Source: Enterobacter hormaechei subsp. xiangfangensis
GTDB taxonomy: Bacteria > Pseudomonadota > Gammaproteobacteria > Enterobacterales > Enterobacteriaceae
Length of the DNA: 64,000 bases
NCBI RefSeq assembly: GCF_001729785.1
Contig: NZ_CP017183.1
Location: 1,178,001 to 1,242,000, forward strand
Direction of reading: 5' to 3'
Part shown: positions 1-7,540 of the stretch, one piece after another
How the letters are laid out: the number at the start of each line of letters is the position of its first letter
Position numbering within the stretch: position 1 is the stretch's first letter
Made by a program: the position numbers and the translations under genes
The notes under the pieces: model-generated
What the model was told of the DNA's origin: nothing
The model's database searches: none
The model's input: the letters and a program-made list of their open reading frames with translations, nothing else

Positions 1-964
1 TGGTCATCTTGCGCAGGTTTAATACCGATTCTCCTTCGCCGTTCTGCTGATTCCACAGGTTAATTTCCTCATGACGCGCCGCCAGATAAGGCTTCAGCAG
101 TTTCGCCTGAATCAGTTTTTGCTGCTCCTGCTCGTCGAGGAAATGAATGCTGGTGGTATCGATATTCAGGCTGCGCTTGATGCGGCGACCACCGGAGGCG
201 GACATGCCGCTCCAGTTGATGAACGCATCGGACACCAGCGCCCAGGTCGGGATGGTGGTGATGGTGTTATCGAAGTTGCGCACTTTAACGGTGGTCAGGC
301 CGATGTCGGTCACCGTGCCGTTGGCGCCGTATTTCGGCATCTCCAGCCAGTCGCCGAGCTTGAGCATGTCGTTGGCGGAGAGCTGAATACCGGCCACCAG
401 GCCGAGTATCGGGTCTTTAAAGACCAGCATCAGAACGGCAGCCATCGCACCCAGGCCGCTTATCAGAATGGCGGGTGACTGACCGATCAGCAGGGAGATA
501 ATTAGTATCCCCACCAGAATGGCGCTCACCAGCTTGATGCCCTGGAATATCCCCTTCAGCGGCAGCTGTGACGCGGTGGCCATTTTCTGCGACAGATTGA
601 AAATCACGTCCAGCAACGAGAAGAAGGAGAGCAGGGCATAAACCATCACCCACAATTTCGCGCAGGTGGTAAGTAATTCCGCCGCTTCGCTGCCTTTTTG
701 CAGCCACAGAACCGCCTGAACGTTGACGATTATCCCCTGGAGGGTAAACGCCAGACGGTGAAATAACTTGTTCTGCGTAATGATTTGCAACCATAAATGG
801 CTGCTGGCCTGGGCGCGTTTCTCGAATGCGCGCAGCACCACTTTGTGCAGAATAAAATGAACGATAATGGCCGTAAGAAAAATAATACCAAAGATAATCA
901 CTAAAGAGGTGGTGTGATTAATTTCAATCCCTAACTCTTCAACCTGAGCAATTAATTCCTGCAT
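1..964 (-). CDS. ybdG: YbdG-type mechanosensitive channel (3' part missing)
   Basis: This reading frame runs from an ATG at 964 off the left edge, so only the first 321 residues are present. The product is a MscS-family inner-membrane channel (YbdG/miniconductance type) that opens under osmotic downshift and releases solutes. The N-terminal part has several hydrophobic segments, followed by the Ala/Gly-rich pore-lining helix and the start of the beta-domain, with a stretch reading [19 protein letters not shown] that is typical of MscS-like proteins. In E. coli, ybdG also lies next to nfsB and ybdF, as here. The family assignment is firm from sequence and synteny; channel behaviour is family knowledge. 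Confidence 0.9.
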   Translation of the reverse strand, partial: MQELIAQVEELGIEINHTTSLVIIFGIIFLTAIIVHFILHKVVLRAFEKRAQASSHLWLQIITQNKLFHRLAFTLQGIIVNVQAVLWLQKGSEAAELLTTCAKLWVMVYALLSFFSLLDVIFNLSQKMATASQLPLKGIFQGIKLVSAILVGILIISLLIGQSPAILISGLGAMAAVLMLVFKDPILGLVAGIQLSANDMLKLGDWLEMPKYGANGTVTDIGLTTVKVRNFDNTITTIPTWALVSDAFINWSGMSASGGRRIKRSLNIDTTSIHFLDEQEQQKLIQAKLLKPYLAARHEEINLWNQQNGEGESVLNLRKMT

Positions 965-1031
965 AACGTCTCCTGTATTGATGCAGCCCCATAATGGCGG
1001 CTGCGGATCTATTATGCAAATTCAGGCAGTT

Positions 1032-2468
1032 TTATTTTGTCGCCGGACAGGCCTTGACGACCGGTAAACACAGACGATGGCGCATACGCAGCGTGACCAG
1101 CGCCAGCACCACCATCATGGCCGTTTCCACCATCAGGAAGACATTGACCGCCTGGGTGTAATCTCCGTGATGATTTTGCAGCCCGTGCAGCAAAATCGCG
1201 CCGAAAATGGCCGGGCCAAGCCCCAGCGCAGCCTGTTGCAGCGTGCTTAAAATCGCGCTCGCGGCCCCCGCGTCGTCAGGCTGAATATCACGCATCCCGA
1301 TACGGTAGAAGCTGTTTACAATCAGCGCCTGCCCGTAACCCACCAGCCCGGTGGCCGGGGCCAGCGTCAGCGCGGTATTCTGCATTCCCCAGTGACGGAA
1401 CGTGGCGATCAACGCCACCAGACCGACAAGCTGAATCGCAAGTCCGGTCAGCAGGATGGCGCTGGTGCTGTAGCGGGCAATCAGGCGTGGGGCGAACCAG
1501 GCAGAAATAAAATAGGTGACGCCAAGCGCGATAAAGCTGTTCCCGGACTGCCACGGCGCCATCCCCAGACCGCTTTGCATGGTCAGCGCCATACAGAACA
1601 TGAACCCGGACCAGACGCTGAAAAAGAGTATCCCGATTAGCACGCCAAAGCGGATGCTGCGCAGCTGCAACAGGCGCGGCGCGATGAGCGGGTGGGCATT
1701 CTCACGCTCTTTTTTGCGCGCGTTCAGCACCATTACACAGACCAGCGGCACAATCGCCAGCAGTGCGGCCTTCAGCGGCCACGACCAGTGCCACTGCGGG
1801 CCGAGCGCCATCGGGAACAGCAGACAGCACAGTATTGCCGTCAGCAGGACAGTCCCGGTCCAGTCAATGCGCGACGGCGTGTCGCGGCGGGTTTCCGGCA
1901 CGTAGCGACGGCTCAGCGCCAGCACCACCAGACAAATCGGCACGTTGATAAAGAAGGCGTTGCGCCAGCCCAGCCCGGCGATGTCCGCCGACACCAGCCA
2001 GCCGCCACCCATCTGGCCGACGATAAACGCAATTCCGCCGATACCCCCGAACAGACTGATCGCTCTGGCGTGTGCCGTTCCTTTTAACGTCACATGCAAC
2101 GTCGCGAGAATTTGCGGCATGATCAGCGCGGCGCCCGCACCCTGAATAATGCGCGCGCCAAGCAACTGTTCGATATTGCCCGCCATGCCGCACAGCAGTG
2201 AGGCCAGGCCAAAACACGCCACGCCCCACATAAACAGGCGACGGCGGCCAAGGTTATCGCCCAGCTTGCTGCCGGGTGCCAGGCAGACGGCAAAGGCCAC
2301 GCCGTAGAGGGCGACGATCAGCTCCAGTTCAGTGGCGGTGGCGTGTAATGAATGGGTGATGGAATCCAGCGCCACGTTGGTGATTGAGGTATCAATCAAC
2401 GGCAGCATCTGGCCGGTTAACAGCAATATCAGGCCCGCACGACCCGGTGAAACAACTGACGTATTCAT
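1032..2468 (-). CDS. MFS drug exporter, DHA2 (14-helix) family
   Basis: A 478-residue, almost wholly hydrophobic protein of the EmrB/QacA class of proton-driven exporters in the inner membrane. Near the N-terminus it reads LIDTSITNVALDSI, the usual first-helix motif of this family, followed by GSKLGDNLGRRRLF, the loop 2-3 motif of the major facilitator superfamily. Length and hydrophobic pattern fit 14 membrane helices. The start at 2468 follows GGAG at a good distance. It is divergent from the XRE/MmyB-type regulator at 2576, with a perfect inverted repeat between them, so that regulator probably controls it. The substrate cannot be read from the sequence. Confidence 0.85.
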   Translation of the reverse strand: MNTSVVSPGRAGLILLLTGQMLPLIDTSITNVALDSITHSLHATATELELIVALYGVAFAVCLAPGSKLGDNLGRRRLFMWGVACFGLASLLCGMAGNIEQLLGARIIQGAGAALIMPQILATLHVTLKGTAHARAISLFGGIGGIAFIVGQMGGGWLVSADIAGLGWRNAFFINVPICLVVLALSRRYVPETRRDTPSRIDWTGTVLLTAILCCLLFPMALGPQWHWSWPLKAALLAIVPLVCVMVLNARKKERENAHPLIAPRLLQLRSIRFGVLIGILFFSVWSGFMFCMALTMQSGLGMAPWQSGNSFIALGVTYFISAWFAPRLIARYSTSAILLTGLAIQLVGLVALIATFRHWGMQNTALTLAPATGLVGYGQALIVNSFYRIGMRDIQPDDAGAASAILSTLQQAALGLGPAIFGAILLHGLQNHHGDYTQAVNVFLMVETAMMVVLALVTLRMRHRLCLPVVKACPATK

Positions 2469-2525
2469 GGTGACTCCATTGCGTCAAACAGCGTAGAGTC
2501 GTAGCATCAATCATCTGATAAACGG

Positions 2526-2551
2526 GTACCAGTTCTTACTTATACTGGTAC
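2526..2551. promoter_or_regulatory. Perfect inverted repeat between MFS exporter and regulator
   Basis: GTACCAGT at 2526-2533 is matched exactly by ACTGGTAC at 2544-2551, with a 10-base spacer. The arm centres are 18 bases apart, close to two helical turns, as expected for a dimeric regulator. It sits in the only gap between the two divergent genes and just upstream of the regulator's ribosome-binding site (AGGAG at 2566). A role as autoregulatory operator is inferred. Confidence 0.6.
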
Positions 2552-2575
2552 TGACACTACCATGCAGGAGATGTT

Positions 2576-3445
2576 ATGGCGCTGATGTCTGAACCTGTCA
2601 CCTCTCTCCAGGATGACACCCGCAAGCAGCTGGGCGCGTTTTTGCGTGCCCGGCGCGAAAGCCTCGATCCGCAGCGCCTCGGCTTACCGCGCAGCGGCCG
2701 CCGCCGCACGCCGGGCCTGCGCCGGGAAGAGGTGGCGATGCTCGCGGATGTCGGCGTGACCTGGTACACCTGGCTGGAACAGGGTCGGGACGTCAATCCG
2801 TCCAGCGCGGTGATGGCCGCCATCGCAAAAGCGCTGCAATGCACCCCGACCGAAGCCCGGCATCTTTTTGTGCTCGCCGGTTTGCCGCCGGGCGAAGCCC
2901 CGCAGGCGGTGTGCTGTGAGGGGATCAGCGAAGGCACGCGTCGCCTGCTGGATACCCTGATGCCGAAACCCGCCAGCATTCAGAAACCGAACTTTGATAT
3001 CGTGGCGTGGAACGACAGCTTCGGACACCTGATGGGCGTCGATTTCAACGCTATCCCGCCGGAAGATCGCAACTGTATTTACCTGTTCCTCACCCATCCG
3101 GCGTGGCGCGCGCGGCTCGGCAAACGTGACGACGTGCTGCCGATTTTCGTCTCCTACTTCCGCGCGGCAATGGCTGAGCACCGTGGCGACCCGCTCTGGG
3201 AAGCGAAGCTGGCGCGTTTTTTTGCGGTGTCCGAAGAGTTCAAAACCCTGTGGCACCAGCGTAACGACGTGCGCGGCGTGGAGAACCAGCTCAAGCTGTT
3301 CACCCATCCCGAGCTGGGGGATTTTCATCTCCAGCAGATGTACTGGTACTCCGCCCCGCGAAACGGATCGCGGCTGCTGGTCTATTTACCCGTGGATGAG
3401 GCAGGGGAGAGGGCGATGGCATGGCTGGCGGAGCAGGGGATATAA
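2576..3445 (+). CDS. XRE-type regulator with MmyB-like ligand-binding domain
   Basis: A 289-residue transcription factor. Residues of about 10-80 form an XRE helix-turn-helix with the family signature RTPGLRREEVAMLADVGVTW followed by YTWLEQGR. The rest, about 110-280, matches the MmyB-like ligand-binding domain (a PAS-like fold that binds fatty-acid-type ligands in studied members). The start at 2576 is preceded by AGGAG at 5 bases; the nearby ATG at 2571 is in another frame. It is divergent from the MFS exporter and probably regulates it and itself through the 8-base palindrome between them. The ligand is unknown. Confidence 0.82.
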   Translation: MALMSEPVTSLQDDTRKQLGAFLRARRESLDPQRLGLPRSGRRRTPGLRREEVAMLADVGVTWYTWLEQGRDVNPSSAVMAAIAKALQCTPTEARHLFVLAGLPPGEAPQAVCCEGISEGTRRLLDTLMPKPASIQKPNFDIVAWNDSFGHLMGVDFNAIPPEDRNCIYLFLTHPAWRARLGKRDDVLPIFVSYFRAAMAEHRGDPLWEAKLARFFAVSEEFKTLWHQRNDVRGVENQLKLFTHPELGDFHLQQMYWYSAPRNGSRLLVYLPVDEAGERAMAWLAEQGI

Positions 3446-3521
3446 ATTTTTTGCGAGGGGCTTTCAGGGAATCAACGCTGCTCCGGTCCTGCCTGGAATA
3501 AGCTGGTAAGGTGAATCACGA

Positions 3522-3554
3522 AAGGCAAAATTAGCCTTTAATGCAAATTGCCTT
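3522..3554. promoter_or_regulatory. Candidate operator of a toxin-antitoxin promoter
   Basis: AAGGC at 3522-3526 is mirrored by GCCTT at 3534-3538, and a further GCCTT follows at 3550-3554. The site lies just upstream of the broken toxin and the intact antitoxin at 3719. Antitoxins of this family normally bind palindromes here; the assignment is inferred from position. Confidence 0.4.
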
Positions 3555-3584
3555 ACATGCTAATATTATCAGGGATGAAATACA

Positions 3585-3738
3585 GTGTTCAGACTTATCG
3601 TTCATGCGGCAGTCAGAGAGGAGATCCTCTCATTGCCTGCGGATGTTTATCAAGAAGACGCAAAAAACGCCCTCTGCTGAACTCCGTCTGGCACTGAAAC
3701 GACAACAGGAGATGTTGGATGAGCAAGAAGATTATTGA
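3585..3738 (+). pseudogene. HigB/GP49-type toxin remnant with internal deletion
   Basis: Two ends of a RelE-superfamily (Gp49/HigB-like) toxin survive in different frames. From a GTG at 3585, preceded by AGGGA, the sequence reads FRLIVHAAVREEILSLPADV, a typical N-terminus. It then stops at 3680. In another frame the typical C-terminus FIKKTQKTPSAELRLALKRQ follows and ends at 3738, overlapping the antitoxin start by 20 bases. Family members are around 110 residues, so roughly half of the middle, including most of the catalytic fold, is missing. The junction is near 3640-3650. A 65-residue open frame from 3541 is not a real gene: its first half lies in the promoter and in the wrong frame. Confidence 0.72.
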
Positions 3739-4006
3739 CTGGGATGAACTCAGAGCTGAACTGTTAAGCGATTCAGAAATTCAGGCTTCCTTTGATGCAG
3801 AAGAGCGCAAGGAGCGTCTGCGGGAGATGCTGGCGCAATGGCGCAATCATGCTGGTCTGACGCGCGCCCAGGTGGCGGAGCGGATGGGCGTCAGCGCACC
3901 GACGGTATCACGAATGGAAGCAAATATTACCCGGGCGAGTCTCGATACATTAACGCGTTATGCGCTGGTGTGCGGGGTAAAGCATCCGCAGATAACGCTT
4001 TACTGA
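3719..4006 (+). CDS. HTH antitoxin (HigA-like), now without a working toxin
   Basis: A 95-residue DNA-binding antitoxin. Residues of about 35-90 form an XRE helix-turn-helix reading HAGLTRAQVAERMGVSAPTV then SRMEAN. The N-terminal segment is acidic and would normally embrace the toxin. AGGAG at 3707-3711 sets the start, inside the end of the toxin frame, as is usual for translationally coupled modules. Because the toxin in front of it is deleted, this is an orphan antitoxin: it may still repress its own promoter or neutralise related toxins, or simply be decaying. Confidence 0.8.
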   Translation: MSKKIIDWDELRAELLSDSEIQASFDAEERKERLREMLAQWRNHAGLTRAQVAERMGVSAPTVSRMEANITRASLDTLTRYALVCGVKHPQITLY

Positions 4007-4034
4007 AAACGGGCACGCCGATAGCCGGCGTGCC
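4007..4034 (-). terminator. Hairpin between the antitoxin and nfsB
   Basis: GGCACGCCG (4012-4020) pairs with CGGCGTGCC (4026-4034) around a 5-base loop. Read on the minus strand, the stem is followed by a short T-rich stretch (GTTTTC), which suits a terminator for nfsB. On the plus strand no T run follows. Confidence 0.5.
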
Positions 4035-4042
4035 AGAAGCGC

Positions 4043-4696
4043 TTAGCACTCAGTCACAATCGTGCTCAGCGGCAGGCGAGATTTCGGCAGCGTGGCGTTG
4101 AAATCTTCCACGCTGTGATGCCCGACCGGGACCACCACCAGGCTGGTGAAGCCTTTCTCTTTCAGGCCAAACTCTTCGTCGAGGATCGCGGCGTCAAACC
4201 CTTCGATTGGTACCGCATCCAGGCCCATCGCGGCCACGCCCAGCAGGAAGTTGCCGACGTTAAGGTAAACCTGCTTCGCCATCCACTGGTCGTCATCTTT
4301 CAGATCCACGCGGTGCATGTCGGCAAAATAGCAGCGGCCTTTGTGGTTCGCGGCTTTTGCTTCTGGCGTGGCGAAACGGCCGTCAGCCTCTTCCTGATCG
4401 ACAACGCGCTCAAGCCAGGCATCGTCCATCGCGGTTTTCGCGCAGAACACCACTACGTGAGAGGCATCCAGCATTTTGCGTTCGTTAAACACATAGGTGC
4501 CCGCCGCGGATTTTGCCACGCGCGCTTTACCCTCTTCAGTGCTGGCAACAATAAAGTGCCACGGCTGGGAGTTGGTGCTGGACGGGCTGTATTGCAGCAG
4601 CGTTTTGATTTTTTCCGCTTCTTCTGCGGTCAGTTTTTTGGCTGGGTCGAACGCCTTGGTAGAGTGGCGTTTCAGGGCGACAGAAATAATATCCAT
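4043..4696 (-). CDS. nfsB: Oxygen-insensitive NAD(P)H nitroreductase NfsB
   Basis: A 217-residue FMN-dependent nitroreductase, cytoplasmic and dimeric, which reduces nitro-compounds and quinones by two-electron steps. The sequence opens [18 protein letters not shown] and contains [15 protein letters not shown], the FMN-contact region of the family. It ends [10 protein letters not shown]. The start at 4696 is chosen over in-frame upstream codons because CCAGGAGTT precedes it and the length equals E. coli NfsB. Its position between ybdG and ybdF matches E. coli. Loss of this enzyme gives nitrofuran resistance in E. coli; here it looks intact. Confidence 0.95.
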   Translation of the reverse strand: MDIISVALKRHSTKAFDPAKKLTAEEAEKIKTLLQYSPSSTNSQPWHFIVASTEEGKARVAKSAAGTYVFNERKMLDASHVVVFCAKTAMDDAWLERVVDQEEADGRFATPEAKAANHKGRCYFADMHRVDLKDDDQWMAKQVYLNVGNFLLGVAAMGLDAVPIEGFDAAILDEEFGLKEKGFTSLVVVPVGHHSVEDFNATLPKSRLPLSTIVTEC

Positions 4697-4816
4697 AACA
4701 ACTCCTGGTGATGAAATTCGCCCGCGGGCGGGCGTGAAAGGAAAGCAGATTACCGCGCGAAGCGGGAAAAGATAAGTGCGATTCGAGCGCTTATTCTGTT
4801 CGTCTGAGACGAACAA

Positions 4817-5185
4817 TCAGGCTGGGCGAATCCACTTCTGATCTTTTTTCGGCAGTTTATCAACGACCAGATTCCACGAATCCGTAATCAGGTCGGTGAC
4901 CAGTTCAGGCGTGATGTCGTCCGTGCCATAAAGGGAGATCCAGTGTTTTTTATTCAGATGGTAACCGGGCTCCACGCCACGGTAGATCTGCTGATTGAGC
5001 AGCGATTTTTCCGGATCGGATTTCAGGCTGACGTGGGCCCGACCGTGTGCGGTCGCCATCAGCATAAAAATTTTCCCGCCCACCTTAAACACGTCATACT
5101 CCGGGCCAAACGGCCAGCAATGTTCGGTAAAAGGCATCTCCAGCGCGACGCGTCTGGCATGTTCCTGCAAGGATTTACTGTCCAT
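4817..5185 (-). CDS. ybdF: MmcQ/YjbR-family protein YbdF
   Basis: A 122-residue protein of the MmcQ/YjbR family (CyaY-like fold, possibly DNA-binding). It begins [19 protein letters not shown] and contains [18 protein letters not shown] and NKKHWISLY, all conserved in E. coli YbdF, which has the same length. Its start overlaps the 3' end of ramR by 11 bases, so the two are probably co-transcribed. The molecular role is unknown. Confidence 0.88.
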   Translation of the reverse strand: MDSKSLQEHARRVALEMPFTEHCWPFGPEYDVFKVGGKIFMLMATAHGRAHVSLKSDPEKSLLNQQIYRGVEPGYHLNKKHWISLYGTDDITPELVTDLITDSWNLVVDKLPKKDQKWIRPA

Positions 5186-5765
5186 GGTTATCTTCCTCAG
5201 CAAGCCCGCGCCACATGGCTTCAAAGCCCAGCGCTTTAAAATCGACGGCACGGGACGGATCGCGGGCGGCAAACTCCATGGTGGTTTCAGCCAGCGATAA
5301 GAACATTGCATCACCGAAGGTCTTAAACTCGTCAGACATAAACACCGGGCGGATCGAACGACGACACAGTTCATGCAGTTCCGGGAACATGTCTTTCACC
5401 GCCTGCTCGGTTTCGGCGTTCAGCTTTTCACTGACGCCAATCTGACGGATAGCCGCATGCGCCAGGGGGTTACGAATGCCCCAGTCCACATAGCTGTTCC
5501 AGATATTGCGGGTATGCTCTTTTGGCTCGGTGATGGTGCGATCGAGATTCGCCAGCATGGTCTGGCAGAGATCCTGCTTCAGATGCAGGTAGAGGGCATT
5601 CAGCAGATCGTCTTTGGTAGCAAAGTAGCGAAACAGTGTCCCTTCAGCGACGCCCGCATTACGGGCAATTAACGCCGTTGAGGCGGCAATACCTGACTGC
5701 GCAAACGCAGCCGTTGCTGCTTCCAGTAAGGCCTGTTTTTTATCTTCACTCTTCGGACGTGCCAC
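5175..5765 (-). CDS. ramR: TetR-family repressor RamR
   Basis: A 196-residue TetR-family repressor. It begins [20 protein letters not shown] after a GTG start. A helix-turn-helix lies at about residues 28-50 ([20 protein letters not shown]), followed by an all-helical ligand-binding domain. The GTG at 5765 is preferred over upstream starts because GGGAGGA lies just before it and it gives the known RamR N-terminus. In Salmonella and Klebsiella, RamR represses ramA, is released by bile salts and several drugs, and its inactivation causes multidrug resistance. This copy shows no truncation or frameshift. It is divergent from romA-ramA over a perfect RamR box. Confidence 0.92.
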   Translation of the reverse strand: MARPKSEDKKQALLEAATAAFAQSGIAASTALIARNAGVAEGTLFRYFATKDDLLNALYLHLKQDLCQTMLANLDRTITEPKEHTRNIWNSYVDWGIRNPLAHAAIRQIGVSEKLNAETEQAVKDMFPELHELCRRSIRPVFMSDEFKTFGDAMFLSLAETTMEFAARDPSRAVDFKALGFEAMWRGLAEEDNHGQ

Positions 5766-5856
5766 TAAATTTTTCCTCCCGTCAATTGTAAAAGCCCTGA
5801 TTGAAACACGAGCCTTGATACGCTGCAACGCGGAATGTCAAAGATCGAAAACCTTC

Positions 5857-5902
5857 TTGACGGCGTAATCACCCTATCTATAATGAGTGCTTACTCACTC
5901 AT
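5857..5902 (+). promoter_or_regulatory. romA-ramA promoter with overlapping RamR box
   Basis: TTGACG at 5857-5862 and TATAAT at 5879-5884 are spaced 16 bases apart, a near-consensus sigma-70 promoter for romA-ramA. ATGAGTG at 5883-5889 and CACTCAT at 5896-5902 form a perfect 7-base inverted repeat with a 6-base spacer, identical to the ATGAGTG-N6-CACTCAT site described for RamR in Salmonella. It overlaps the -10 box and start site, as expected for a repressor. Both arms are intact. Confidence 0.9.
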
Positions 5903-5956
5903 AATCAAGTATCACACGCGCAAACCATCGGATGGGGCGCGTAGGCGGGTCAGGAA

Positions 5957-7060
5957 ATGAAAAAGCCTCTATTCATCTGCGTGGTGTTAGTCATGATTAT
6001 TGCTTCAGCTGCCAGTTTACCGTTTGTACTGAATGCCGGATTTGGCCAGCCACCGCAGGGTGCGCACCTCTCTGAAGTGGAAGCCTCTCCGCACTATCGC
6101 GACGGGCAATTCCATAACACGCTCCCTACGCCGGGCTTTACCGGGCAACAAAATATGCTGGTGGCGTGGTGGCAGTTCCTTACCCGTAAAACCGAAAACG
6201 CCCGTCCTGCGCAGCCGCTGCCGCTGGTGAAAACCGATCTGGCGAGCCTGTCGCCTGAACAGGACACGCTGGTGTGGCTCGGCCACTCCTCCTGGTATAT
6301 GCAGCTTGCAGGGAAACGCATCCTGATCGATCCGGTTCTGAGTAGCTACGCCGCACCGTTCTCGTTTCTCAATAAAGCATTTGCGGGGGAGTACCCGTGG
6401 CGTGCGGAGAGCATGCCGGAGATCGACCTGCTGATTATCTCCCACGATCACTATGACCATCTGGATTACGCCACCATCAAGGCGCTGCTGCCGAAGGTTA
6501 AGCGCGTGGTCACGCCGCTGGGCGTGGGTTCGCATCTGCGCTACTGGGGGATGACCCCGGAGATAATCGACGAGCGGGACTGGAACCAGTCGGTGCATAT
6601 CAGCGATGCGCTGAGGGTACATGTTCTGCCCGCGCGCCATTTTTCCGGGCGCGGCATTAAGCGTAACCAGACCCTGTGGGGGAGCTTTATGTTTGTTACC
6701 CCAGAGCGAAAGGTTTACTACAGCGGAGACTCCGGTTACGGCCCGCACTTCAAGGCTATTGGCGAGCAGTTTGGCGGAGTGGACTTAGCCATTATGGAAA
6801 ACGGGCAGTACGACCAGGGCTGGAAGTACATCCATATGCATCCGGCGGAAACGGCGCAGGCCTCGGCAGATCTCAATGCCAAAGCGGTCGTACCGGGACA
6901 TAACGGGCGTTTTGTGCTGGCGAAACATACCTGGAACGATCCACTGATCCAGCTGGCGAAAGCCAGCAAGGATAAAAACTACCGGCTGCTGACGCCGGAG
7001 CTGGGCGAGCCCGTGCGGGTGAGTGATACCACGCAACAATTTCGCGAGTGGTGGGAATAA
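5957..7060 (+). CDS. romA: Metallo-beta-lactamase-fold protein RomA
   Basis: A 367-residue protein with an N-terminal hydrophobic anchor or signal segment (about residues 1-25) and a metallo-beta-lactamase fold of the UlaG/NAPE-PLD-like group. The metal-binding motif HDHYDH is at residues 163-168, and later metal ligands lie in YSGDSGYG and VPGHNGRF. In Enterobacter and Klebsiella, romA is the first gene of the romA-ramA operon; its name comes from reduced outer-membrane porin expression, but the enzyme's substrate is unknown. It lies 32 bases ahead of ramA under the RamR-controlled promoter. Confidence 0.88.
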   Translation: MKKPLFICVVLVMIIASAASLPFVLNAGFGQPPQGAHLSEVEASPHYRDGQFHNTLPTPGFTGQQNMLVAWWQFLTRKTENARPAQPLPLVKTDLASLSPEQDTLVWLGHSSWYMQLAGKRILIDPVLSSYAAPFSFLNKAFAGEYPWRAESMPEIDLLIISHDHYDHLDYATIKALLPKVKRVVTPLGVGSHLRYWGMTPEIIDERDWNQSVHISDALRVHVLPARHFSGRGIKRNQTLWGSFMFVTPERKVYYSGDSGYGPHFKAIGEQFGGVDLAIMENGQYDQGWKYIHMHPAETAQASADLNAKAVVPGHNGRFVLAKHTWNDPLIQLAKASKDKNYRLLTPELGEPVRVSDTTQQFREWWE

Positions 7061-7092
7061 TGTTTAAGCGAGAAGCAGAGGGGGAGAGCAGT

Positions 7093-7434
7093 ATGACGAT
7101 TTCCGCTCAGGTCATTGATACGATTGTCGAATGGATTGATGACAATCTACACCAGCCGTTACGCATCGAAGAGATTGCCCGCCATGCGGGTTACTCAAAA
7201 TGGCATTTACAGCGTCTGTTTATGCAGTACAAAGGCGAAAGTCTGGGGCGCTACATCCGCGAACGCAAGCTGCTGATGGCGGCGCGCGATCTGCGTGAAT
7301 CAGACGAGCGCGTGTACGATATCTGCCTGCGCTACGGGTTTGACTCGCAGCAGACGTTTACCCGCATCTTTACCCGCACCTTCAACCAGCCGCCCGGGGC
7401 GTACCGCAAAGAAAACCACGGTCGGGCGCACTGA
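7093..7434 (+). CDS. ramA: AraC-family multidrug-resistance activator RamA
   Basis: A 113-residue single-domain AraC/XylS activator related to MarA, SoxS and Rob. It begins MTISAQVIDTIVEWIDDNLH. Both helix-turn-helix units are present, the first around RIEEIARHAGYSKWHLQRLF and the second around VYDICLRYGFDSQQTFTRIF. RamA activates acrAB-tolC and micF and lowers porin expression in relatives. ATG 7093 is preferred to the in-frame 7048 because a purine-rich site (GGGGAGAG) precedes it and it gives the standard RamA length. Control is through RamR at the romA promoter; a second promoter inside romA cannot be excluded. Confidence 0.93.
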   Translation: MTISAQVIDTIVEWIDDNLHQPLRIEEIARHAGYSKWHLQRLFMQYKGESLGRYIRERKLLMAARDLRESDERVYDICLRYGFDSQQTFTRIFTRTFNQPPGAYRKENHGRAH

Positions 7435-7441
7435 AAAACAT

Positions 7442-7524
7442 CCCCTCACCCCGGCCCTCTCCCCAAAGGGGCGAGGGCGTAATCGTCCCCTCTCCCCTTT
7501 GGGGAGAGGGTTAGGGTGAGGGGA
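7442..7524. repeat. Dispersed palindromic repeat, copy 1 (double unit)
   Basis: This gap after ramA holds CCCTCACCCCGGCCCTCTCC followed by an inverted unit ending AGAGGGTTAGGGTGAGGGG. The whole can fold as a long stem-loop. The same unit recurs in seven other gaps of the window (14816, 33324, 35835, 46922, 47003, 54725, 58954), so it is a dispersed extragenic palindrome and not part of a gene. Here it separates convergent genes. Confidence 0.85.
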
Positions 7525-7540
7525 TCAGACCGCACCATGC

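Noticed and set aside
3541..3738. A 65-codon open frame before the antitoxin as an intact gene
   Set aside because: Its first half lies in the promoter and out of the toxin frame; only the last about 30 codons are real toxin sequence, so it is treated as part of a deleted pseudogene.
7442..7524. Repeated CCCTCACCC units as a possible CRISPR array
   Set aside because: Units are inverted, not direct, scattered singly over the window, and there are no regular spacers or cas genes.
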